Shown: one piece after another, positions 43,688-49,979 of the stretch
How the letters are laid out: the number at the start of each line of letters is the position of its first letter
Numbering within the stretch: the first letter of the stretch is position 1
Source of the DNA: Actinomadura sp. GC306
GTDB taxonomy: Bacteria; Actinomycetota; Actinomycetes; Streptosporangiales; Streptosporangiaceae
Direction of reading: 5' to 3'
Assembly: GCF_004348665.1 (NCBI RefSeq)
Contig: NZ_SMKM01000011.1
Coordinates: 1-49,979 of the forward strand
Length of the DNA: 49,979 bases
The notes under the pieces: generated by a model
The model's input: the letters and a program-made list of their open reading frames with translations, nothing else
Told to the model about the DNA's origin: nothing
Database searches by the model: none
Position numbers and translations under genes: made by a program

Positions 43688-44542
43688 TCACGGCCTCGGC
43701 AGCGCGCACTTCCCGTCGAGCACCACGTCGTTGCCCTTGCCGAGGCAGCGGGCCAGCCGGTAGGTCTGCTGGCCGTAGTTGATCCCCTGGCGGACGGTGA
43801 CGTTCCCGCGCCGGTCCACCTCGCACGGGTTGTTCAGCGTGCAGCGCTCGCCGTCCTCGTTGCCGGTGTTGTTCACGCCGACGACGCGGCGGGTCCGCGC
43901 GTCGACGATCGGCGAGCCGGACGTGCCGCCGATCGTCTGGCAGTCCGGCGTGTAGCGGATGGAGTTCTGCCACGTCCAGCCGGCCTCGCGCAGCCGGTGG
44001 ACGGTGGCGTCGATCTTGCAGCCGTAGATCGTCCGCCAGTAGCCCGACACGACCCGGATCGGGGTGCCGTCGTGCGGCCTGGCGACCGACAGGCGCAGCG
44101 CGGGGACGCCGTGGCGCTCGCGGATGGCGGCGTAGGTGGTGTCGAGCCGGTAGAGGGCCACGTCGGTGTCGGTCATCGTGGCGTACTCGATCCGCGTGGC
44201 GCGCAGCGTGCCGAGCTCCTCGGTGCCGGTCCGGTCGAGGAGCGTGAACGTCCGGGACGAGTCCCGGTCCACGATGACCTCGCCCGCCGCGGGCATGCCC
44301 GTCTCCAGGCAGTGGCCGTTGGTCAGGACCAGCGCCCGGTCGGTGTCGCGGGTGCGCGGGCCGCGCACGAGGGAGCCGGAGCAGTTGCTGAGCGCGACGA
44401 TCCCGGTGAAGTCGACGTCGGCCCTGAGCGGCGCGGGAGCGGCGGGCGCGGCGGGGGCGGCCTGCGCGGCCCCGGCCGAGGCCAGCGTGGCGGCGCCCAG
44501 CACGGCGGCGAGGGCGGCGGAGGCGAGGCGGCGTCGGGTCAT
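43688..44542 (-). CDS. Secreted trypsin-like serine protease (S1 family)
   Basis: A 284-residue exported protein. Residues 1 to about 29 are a signal peptide (basic MTRRR, hydrophobic core, ending AGAAQAA). The chymotrypsin-fold triad is visible: His in LTNGHC, Asp in TDTDVALYRL and Ser in GGTSGSPIVD; cysteine pairs (CSGSL/NGHC, GCKI/DCQT) probably form disulfides. The C terminus CLGKGNDVVLDGKCALPRP adds another likely disulfide. Similar proteins occur widely in streptomycetes. Start fixed by ATG at 44542 with AAAGGA upstream. Own transcription unit. Confidence 0.9.
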   Translation of the reverse strand: MTRRRLASAALAAVLGAATLASAGAAQAAPAAPAAPAPLRADVDFTGIVALSNCSGSLVRGPRTRDTDRALVLTNGHCLETGMPAAGEVIVDRDSSRTFTLLDRTGTEELGTLRATRIEYATMTDTDVALYRLDTTYAAIRERHGVPALRLSVARPHDGTPIRVVSGYWRTIYGCKIDATVHRLREAGWTWQNSIRYTPDCQTIGGTSGSPIVDARTRRVVGVNNTGNEDGERCTLNNPCEVDRRGNVTVRQGINYGQQTYRLARCLGKGNDVVLDGKCALPRP

Positions 44543-44558
44543 CGGAGTCCTTTCGTAG

Positions 44559-44582
44559 CGGCCGGCGAAGGCGCGCCGGCCG
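44559..44582 (-). terminator. Hairpin downstream of glpK
   Basis: CGGCCGGCG (44559-44567) and CGCCGGCCG (44574-44582) form a 9-bp stem with a 6-base loop, about 60 bases past the glpK stop and upstream of the protease ATG. Confidence 0.5.
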
Positions 44583-44643
44583 GTGGCGGGCTGTCCGGGT
44601 GGGAAGGGCGAAGGGCGGGCGGGCCGCGGTGTTCCGGTCGCAT

Positions 44644-46161
44644 TCAGTCCACGTCCACCCAGCCGTAGGTGCGCTCGACGGCCTTCTTCCAGCCGGCGTA
44701 GCCCTCCCGGCGCCGCTCCTCGTCCCAGGTGGGCTCCCAGCGGCGGTCCTCGTTCCAGTTCCGGCGGAGCTCGTCGGTGGTGTTCCAGAACCCGACGGCC
44801 AGCCCCGCCGCGTACGCGGCGCCCAGGGCGGTGGTCTCGGCGACGACGGGCCGCGACACCGGGACGCCGAGGATGTCGGCCTGCATCTGCATGCACAGCT
44901 CGTTGGCGGTGACCCCGCCGTCGACCTTGAGCACGTCCAGGGAGACGCCGGAGTCCTCGCGCATGGCCTCGACGACGTCGCGGGACTGGTAGCAGATCGA
45001 TTCGAGGGTGGCGCGGGCCAGGTGGGCGTTGGTGTTGTAGCGGGACAGGCCGACGATGGCGCCGCGGGCGTCGGAGCGCCAGTACGGGGCGAACAGGCCG
45101 GAGAAGGCGGGGACGAAGTAGACCCCGCCGTTGTCCTCGACCTGCCGGGCGAGCGACTCGCTCTGGGCGGCGCCGGAGATGATGCCGAGCTGGTCGCGCA
45201 GCCACTGCACCGCCGACCCGGTCACCGCGATCGACCCCTCCAGCGCGTAGACGGGCCGCTGGTCGCCGAACTGGTAGCAGACGGTCGTCAGCATCCCCGC
45301 CTTGGACCTGACGAGCTCCTCACCGGTGTTGAGCAGGAGGAAGTTGCCGGTGCCGTAGGTGTTCTTGGCCTCGCCGGGCGCGAAGCACACCTGCCCGACC
45401 GTCGCGGCCTGCTGGTCGCCGAGGATGCCGGTGAGCGGGACCTCGCCGCCGAAGGGCCCGTCGGCGCGGGTCGTCCCGTACGGGTCGGGCGCCGACGACG
45501 GCTTGATCTCCGGGAGCATCCGCCGCGGGATGCCGAAGAACGACAGGAGCTGGTCGTCCCAGTCGAGGGTCTCCAGGTCCATCAGCATGGTGCGGCTGGC
45601 GTTGGTCGGGTCGGTGACGTGCACGCCCCCGTCCGTCCCGCCGGTCAGGTTCCACAGCACCCAGGTGTCGACGTTGCCGAAGAGCGCGTCGCCGTTCTCG
45701 GCGGCCTCGCGGACGCCGTCGACGTTCTCCAGGATCCACTGGACCTTGCCGCCGGAGAAGTACGTGGCGGGCGGCAGGCCGGCGCGGTGCCGGATCGTGT
45801 CCCCCCTGCCGTCGCGTTCGAGGGCGGAGGCGATGCGGTCGGTGCGGGTGTCCTGCCAGACGATCGCGTTGTGGTAGGCGCGGCCGGTCCGCCGGTTCCA
45901 CACCACGGCGGTCTCGCGCTGGTTGGTGATCCCGACCGCCGCGAGGTCGGCATGGGTGAGGTTCGCCCGGTTCATGGCGGACTGGATGACCGACCGGGTC
46001 CGCTCCCAGATCTCGGTGGGGTCGTGCTCGACCCACCCCGCCCGCGGCAGGATCTGCTCGTGCTCCAGCTGGTGCCGCGCGACCTCATTGCCGGCGTGGT
46101 CGAAGATCATGAAGCGGGTGCTCGTGGTGCCCTGGTCCAGCGCTCCGACGAAGTCGGCCAT
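44644..46161 (-). CDS. glpK: Glycerol kinase
   Basis: A 505-residue FGGY kinase that phosphorylates glycerol to sn-glycerol 3-phosphate. Recognisable parts are [73 protein letters not shown] and the C-terminal [20 protein letters not shown]. Length is normal. ATG at 46161 follows GGGAGA. It comes 11 bases after glpF, forming a glpF-glpK operon; a glpD or GylR-type regulator is not inside the window. Confidence 0.97.
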   Translation of the reverse strand: MADFVGALDQGTTSTRFMIFDHAGNEVARHQLEHEQILPRAGWVEHDPTEIWERTRSVIQSAMNRANLTHADLAAVGITNQRETAVVWNRRTGRAYHNAIVWQDTRTDRIASALERDGRGDTIRHRAGLPPATYFSGGKVQWILENVDGVREAAENGDALFGNVDTWVLWNLTGGTDGGVHVTDPTNASRTMLMDLETLDWDDQLLSFFGIPRRMLPEIKPSSAPDPYGTTRADGPFGGEVPLTGILGDQQAATVGQVCFAPGEAKNTYGTGNFLLLNTGEELVRSKAGMLTTVCYQFGDQRPVYALEGSIAVTGSAVQWLRDQLGIISGAAQSESLARQVEDNGGVYFVPAFSGLFAPYWRSDARGAIVGLSRYNTNAHLARATLESICYQSRDVVEAMREDSGVSLDVLKVDGGVTANELCMQMQADILGVPVSRPVVAETTALGAAYAAGLAVGFWNTTDELRRNWNEDRRWEPTWDEERRREGYAGWKKAVERTYGWVDVD

Positions 46162-46172
46162 GGACTCTCCCT

Positions 46173-47018
46173 TCAGGAAACGTCGTATTCCGGCTTCGGT
46201 TCGGTGGGCGCGGCCTCCTCCTCCTCGCCCGGGATGTTGCGCCCGACGAGGAGGATGTAGAGGCCGGCCCCGATCACGCCGCCGATGAGCGGTCCCGCGA
46301 TCGGGACCCAGAAATACAGATCTCCGTACTGATCGCTCCACGGGCTCTCGTAGCCCGTCATCCACTGGACCAGCCGCGGGCCGATGTCGCGGGCCGGGTT
46401 GATCGCGTACCCGGCCGCCGAGCCGAACGCCATCCCGATCGCCACCACGATGAGGCCGATGATGAACGGCGCCAGGTTCGCCAGCGGCGGCGCGTTGCGC
46501 GGGTCGGTGACCGCCAGCACGAGGAACAGCAGGATCGCGGTGCCGATGATCTGGTCGCGGAACGCGCCCCAGGTCCCGATCGGCAGCGTCCCGTTGCCGG
46601 GCATGGTGGAGAAGACGATGTGCGACTTCTCCGTCAGGCCGGGGTCGAACTTCTGCAGGATCTCGCTGTAGTTCCACCGGACGATCAGCGCGCCGACGAA
46701 CGCCCCGAGGATCTGGGCGAAGGAGTAGGGCAGCACCTTGCGCCAGGGGAAGCCCTTGAACACCGCGAGGGCGACCGTGACGGCCGGGTTGATGTGCCCG
46801 CCGCTGATCCGGGCCGACACGTACACGCCGAGCGTGACCCCGATGCCCCACGCCCACGAGATGCTGTCGTGGTCGCCGAGGCTCTGCGGCTCGCCGAGCC
46901 CGCTGCCCGCGATGACCTGCGCGACGACGCCGACCCCGAACAGGATCAGGATCAGCGTCCCGGCGAACTCCGCGGCCATCGACCGGGCCAGCGGGGGGAG
47001 CTCCGGCCCGCGCGTCAT
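46173..47018 (-). CDS. glpF: Glycerol uptake facilitator (aquaglyceroporin)
   Basis: A 281-residue MIP-family channel. Six membrane helices and the two half-helix motifs are present: first [15 protein letters not shown] with NPA, second [17 protein letters not shown] with NPA and the following Arg/Asp typical of glycerol-permeable members. It lets glycerol cross the membrane for the kinase encoded next. ATG at 47018 has AGGAGGAGAG just upstream; a start at 47051 was rejected. The acidic tail [18 protein letters not shown] is cytoplasmic. Confidence 0.95.
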   Translation of the reverse strand: MTRGPELPPLARSMAAEFAGTLILILFGVGVVAQVIAGSGLGEPQSLGDHDSISWAWGIGVTLGVYVSARISGGHINPAVTVALAVFKGFPWRKVLPYSFAQILGAFVGALIVRWNYSEILQKFDPGLTEKSHIVFSTMPGNGTLPIGTWGAFRDQIIGTAILLFLVLAVTDPRNAPPLANLAPFIIGLIVVAIGMAFGSAAGYAINPARDIGPRLVQWMTGYESPWSDQYGDLYFWVPIAGPLIGGVIGAGLYILLVGRNIPGEEEEAAPTEPKPEYDVS

Positions 47019-47061
47019 CTCTCCTCCTCGGGGGCGGGTGACGTAAGGCACGGCCGCCGCG

Positions 47062-47091
47062 AAGGTAAACGCGCGGGACGAGATCCGTCAA
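47062..47091 (-). promoter_or_regulatory. Promoter of the glpFK operon
   Basis: On the minus strand TTGACG (47086-47091) and TACCTT (47062-47067) are 18 bases apart, placing the transcript start near 47055, 37 bases before the glpF ATG. The 10-base palindrome CATGATCATG at 47153-47162 lies about 60 bases upstream of the -35 and could bind a regulator. Confidence 0.6.
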
Positions 47092-47202
47092 CGGTGCGGC
47101 GGCGGCGATGCCGGCGCGCGGTCCCGGCCGTCCCCAGGGAGTCGGTCACGGACATGATCATGCCCGGGCGGCGCCCCCCTACACCGCTCCCGCGGCGGGC
47201 GG

Positions 47203-48885
47203 TCAGTGGCCGCGGAACGCCTCTTCGAGCCACCAGGCGGGACGGTCCCGGGTGACCTTGGCGTCCACGAGCATCGGGCGGTCGCGCGGCCCCGCCAGCC
47301 ACTCCGACACCGCGGCGAGGTCCGCCCGCCGCCGGACGGTCGCCGCCGCGCAGCCGAACCCGCGGCCGATCGCGGCCAGGTCGGCGGGCGGGAACGTCAC
47401 CGTGTCCAGCGGGTGCCCGCCGGGGCCGAAGTGGTGCACCTCCGCGCCGTACGCCTCGTCGTCGTAGACGACGATGAGGAGGTCCAGCCCCAGCCGGACG
47501 GCCGTCTCCAGCTCCGCGGCCGACATCAGCGCGCCGCCGTCCCCGAGCGCGGCGACGGTGAGGCGGCCGGGCCGGGCCACGGCGGCGCCGATGGCGGTGG
47601 CGAGGCCGAGCCCGACCGACTGGAACGCCTGGGTGAACACGAGCGCGTCGGCGTCGGGGACGTCCAGGAACATCGCCGGGTAGCCCATGAAGTTGCCGGA
47701 GTCGACGGCGACGGTGCGCTCGCGGGGCAGCATGCCGTCCAGCGCGATCGACAGCGTCCGCGGATCGATGCGGGGCCCGCCGGAGTCGTCGTCCCCGGCG
47801 GGGTGCTCCTCGTACGGGACGTCCTGCCAGCGCCCCTCCCGGGCGAGGCGGCCGGCCACCTCCGGGGTGCGGTAGCCGGTCGCGGTGTGCCCGCGCGCCG
47901 CCAGCTCCGCGGCGGCGGCCCGCGCGGTCTCGGCGGCGTCGCCGATGAGGCCGAGGTCGACGGGGTGGTGCGCGCCGAGCGCGCGGGCGTCCACGTCGAC
48001 CTGGACGACCCGCGCGTCCCGGGCGACGAGGGCGCCGTGCCGGGTCGTCCACATGTTCAGCGAGCAGCCCCAGCCGACGACGAGGTCGGCGCCGCGGATC
48101 AGCTCCGCCGCGGCCGGGGTGGCGAACCCGCCGCTGACGTCCAGGGCGAACGGGTCGCCGGCGAACAGTCCCCGCGCGACGGCGGAGGTGGCCGGCAGCG
48201 CGCCGCAGCGCCCGGCCAGCTCGGCGAGCGGCTCGCGGGCGCCGGACAGCCGCGCGCCGCGGCCAGCGACGAACACCGGCCGCGCGGCGGCCTGGAGCAG
48301 GTCGGCGAGGCGGGCGACCGCGGCGGGCGGCGGCACCGGCAGCGGCGGGACGGCCGGCCGCCCGCGCGCGGCGGGGAGCTCCGCCGGGTCGCCGGGGTGC
48401 TCGGCCTCCTGGATGTCGAGCGGGAGGCCCAGCAGGACGGTGCGGCGCTCGGTGACCGCCGTGCGGCAGGCGCGGGCCACGTCGGCGAGCGCGGTCTCCG
48501 GGGAGTGGACCCGCTCGGGGACCGCGCCGACCGCCGCCGCGATGGCCGCCTGGTCGACGCGGAAGTTGGAGCGGACCGCGCCGGCGGCCGTCTCGCCCGC
48601 GACCACCAGCAGCGGCGTGCGGCTCTTGGCGGCCTCGGCGATGCCGGTGACCGCGTTGGTGAGGCCCGGCCCCTGGTGCAGCGACACCACGCCGAGTTCG
48701 CCGCTCACCCGCGCGTACGCGTCGGCCATCGTGGCGGCGCCGCCCTCGTGCCGGGCGGCGACGAACCGCGCGCCGCCCGCGACGAGCGCGTTGGTGACGT
48801 GGAAGTTCCCGCTGCCGACGACCCCGAAGACGGTGCCGGCGCCGAGGCGCGCGAGGGCGCCGCCCACGGCCTCCGCGACGTTCAT
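47203..48885 (-). CDS. Thiamine-diphosphate-dependent enzyme (acetolactate synthase-like)
   Basis: A 560-residue three-domain ThDP enzyme. The PYR domain has VFGVVGSGNFHVTNALVAGG and the catalytic Glu in ARHEGGAATMADAYAR; the PP domain has ALGDGGALMSAAELETAVRL then IVVYDDEAYGAEVHHFGPGG, the GDG-x-NN motif with NN replaced by DD. Relatives include acetolactate synthase, benzoylformate decarboxylase and other 2-keto-acid decarboxylases; conserved residues do not fix the substrate. It is translationally coupled (ATGA) to an upstream cyclase-family hydrolase gene, so both probably act in one pathway. Confidence 0.85.
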   Translation of the reverse strand: MNVAEAVGGALARLGAGTVFGVVGSGNFHVTNALVAGGARFVAARHEGGAATMADAYARVSGELGVVSLHQGPGLTNAVTGIAEAAKSRTPLLVVAGETAAGAVRSNFRVDQAAIAAAVGAVPERVHSPETALADVARACRTAVTERRTVLLGLPLDIQEAEHPGDPAELPAARGRPAVPPLPVPPPAAVARLADLLQAAARPVFVAGRGARLSGAREPLAELAGRCGALPATSAVARGLFAGDPFALDVSGGFATPAAAELIRGADLVVGWGCSLNMWTTRHGALVARDARVVQVDVDARALGAHHPVDLGLIGDAAETARAAAAELAARGHTATGYRTPEVAGRLAREGRWQDVPYEEHPAGDDDSGGPRIDPRTLSIALDGMLPRERTVAVDSGNFMGYPAMFLDVPDADALVFTQAFQSVGLGLATAIGAAVARPGRLTVAALGDGGALMSAAELETAVRLGLDLLIVVYDDEAYGAEVHHFGPGGHPLDTVTFPPADLAAIGRGFGCAAATVRRRADLAAVSEWLAGPRDRPMLVDAKVTRDRPAWWLEEAFRGH

Positions 48886-49655
48886 CGCTCGATCAGCGCG
48901 AGCACGCGGGCGGGGCTGCCCGAGCCGCCGACGATCGGCAGCGGCGAGGCGAGCAGCACGGCGCCGCGGGCGGGGAGCCGGTCGAGGTTCTGCAGCTGGG
49001 TGAGGCCGTACTTGCCGGCGCCGAGGAAGTAGGAGTGGCAGGGGAACGGCGGGTCGAACGCGTGCGCGCCGCCCGCGTCGGTGCCGACGGTCTCGACGCC
49101 GAGGCCGATGAGGGGGGTCTCCTCGGCGAGCCACCGCGCGCACTCGGCCGAGACGCCGGGCGTGTGCGGGCCGTTCTCGTCGGCGTTGAGGAAGGTGTCC
49201 TGGTCGCCGGAGCGCGCGTCCCAGCCGGTGCGGAAGAGGAGCCAGCCGCCGTCCGGCAGCGGCCCGTGCGCCTCCTCCCATTCCCGGACGTGCTCGATCT
49301 CCAGCAGGAAGTCGGGGTCGGCGGCGGCGCGCGCGGAGGCGTCCAGCACGACGGCCGGGGCGACGAGCCTGCCCGGCGGCACCTGCGACACGTCCTCGCC
49401 GTCGCGTCCGGTGGCCCAGTGCACGGGCGCGTCGAAGTGGGTGCCGACGTGCTCGCCGGTGACGAGGTTGTTCCAGTACCAGGCGGGACCGCGGTCGTCG
49501 TACCGGCTGATCTCCTCCAGCCGGAACGGGACCGTGTTGGCGAACGGCTCCGGCAGCCGGAGGATCGGCGTCCGCTCCGACAGCGGGGCGGTCAGGTCGA
49601 CGATCTCCACCCGCCCGTCGGAGAGGGCGGCGAGCAGCTGGTCGAGCAGGGACAT
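48882..49655 (-). CDS. Cyclase-family metal-dependent hydrolase (kynurenine formamidase/isatin hydrolase-like)
   Basis: A 257-residue protein of the Cyclase family. The metal motif HVGTHFDAPVHW (HxGTHxDxPxH) is intact, with FRTGWDARSGD, VSAECARWL and IGLGVETVGTD, the second conserved region. Family members hydrolyse amide or lactam bonds of kynurenine derivatives, isatin or carbapyrimidines. ATG at 49655 follows GGAGG; the upstream frame extension is rejected. Coupled to a ThDP enzyme that could decarboxylate a 2-keto acid product. A long leader contains a hairpin at 49724. Confidence 0.85.
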   Translation of the reverse strand: MSLLDQLLAALSDGRVEIVDLTAPLSERTPILRLPEPFANTVPFRLEEISRYDDRGPAWYWNNLVTGEHVGTHFDAPVHWATGRDGEDVSQVPPGRLVAPAVVLDASARAAADPDFLLEIEHVREWEEAHGPLPDGGWLLFRTGWDARSGDQDTFLNADENGPHTPGVSAECARWLAEETPLIGLGVETVGTDAGGAHAFDPPFPCHSYFLGAGKYGLTQLQNLDRLPARGAVLLASPLPIVGGSGSPARVLALIER

Positions 49656-49723
49656 CGGGCCTCCGGCGGGCGCGGGGTCGGGCTGGTGATCGCGGTGCGC
49701 CACGAACGTACCGCAGGCGGCCT

Positions 49724-49757
49724 GCTCGGAGGGGGTCCCCCGGGGGCCTCTCCGAGC
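49724..49757. repeat. Inverted repeat in the leader of the hydrolase gene
   Basis: GCTCGGAG (49724-49731) and CTCCGAGC (49750-49757) pair perfectly, with more G/C and wobble pairs inside. It lies about 70 bases upstream of the hydrolase ATG and could be a terminator, an attenuator or a regulator site. Confidence 0.45.
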
Positions 49758-49887
49758 GGGCCGTCTCCGTTGGTCCGTGTCCATGCCGGGGCCCCGTTTT
49801 CGTTACTTGACCACATGGACGCGTCCCCCCGGGGCGCTCACCATCGGGGGCGGAACCCCGGCCGATCCCGCCCCCACGGAGGTCCGC

Positions 49888-49979
49888 ATGCGCCGCAGGC
49901 CCTGGTCGCTCGCGCTCGCCCTCGCAACCCTGCCCCTGGCCCTGTCCGCTCCGCCGGCACACGCCGCTCCCCCGCCGTC
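49888..49979 (+). CDS. Start of a secreted protein, cut by the window end
   Basis: ATG at 49888 lies 5 bases after GGAGG (49878-49882). The 30 visible codons give a signal peptide: a basic start (MRRRPW), a hydrophobic core rich in Leu/Ala and a signal peptidase site AHA-A, followed by prolines. The frame is open to the end. The mature protein is outside the window, so no function can be given. Confidence 0.65.
   Translation, partial: MRRRPWSLALALATLPLALSAPPAHAAPPP

Noticed and set aside
49656-49784. N-terminal extension of the cyclase-family protein
   Set aside because: Extra 43 residues lack similarity and a ribosome site; GGAGG precedes the ATG at 49655.

Overview
The window is about 50 kb of very GC-rich DNA with G/C-loaded third codon positions, dense genes, many GTG/TTG starts and many four-base stop/start overlaps. 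The order of the first 11 kb (CDP-alcohol phosphatidyltransferase, DUF881, small basic protein, DUF881, FHA protein, FtsR-type MerR regulator, bifunctional-nuclease-domain protein) is an actinobacterial signature. Gene content suits a sporulating or filamentous actinomycete; Actinomadura/Thermomonosporaceae is my guess from overall style, not proven. No tRNA, rRNA, CRISPR array, transposase or prophage gene was seen.

Layout. 1-10.7 kb (mostly minus strand): the conserved envelope/metabolism-regulation block, here lacking gcvH and interrupted by an orphan response regulator, a LysE-type exporter and its divergent MocR-type regulator; it ends with a two-domain mannose-1-phosphate guanylyltransferase whose mutase half looks catalytically dead, overlapping a PgsA-like enzyme. 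10.9-28.5 kb: housekeeping and accessory metabolism: a LURP-like membrane protein, a TPP riboswitch with thiC, a TetR regulator, a phosphoesterase, a DUF1772 protein with divergent AraC regulator, a PfkB sugar kinase, a two-EF-hand protein, pgi, a TesB thioesterase, a succinate-semialdehyde dehydrogenase, a lone paaZ, an acyl-CoA ligase, an aldo/keto reductase and a small membrane protein.

28.5-42.4 kb is the most distinctive part: a glycan cluster. Ten plus-strand genes (30490-41462), eight successive junctions of which are four-base overlaps, encode a carbamoyltransferase, a GT2-GmhB fusion, two GT9 (heptosyltransferase-family) enzymes, two GT4-like enzymes, GmhA, HldE, an SDR and a UDP-xylose-synthase-like protein. 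Two paralogous GT2 genes lie divergently upstream and a pyruvyltransferase-like gene converges downstream. GmhA, HldE and the GmhB domain together make a complete route from sedoheptulose 7-phosphate to an NDP-heptose (ADP-heptose in the known pathway), with no recognisable HldD epimerase in the window. I infer a heptose-containing, carbamoylated and perhaps pyruvylated surface glycan or glycoside in a Gram-positive host.

42.8-50 kb: a SigB/SigF-like sigma factor behind a promoter resembling those read by that sigma class, a secreted S1 protease, the glpF-glpK glycerol operon with a good promoter, an overlapping pair of a ThDP enzyme and a cyclase-family hydrolase, and the first codons of a secreted protein cut by the window end.
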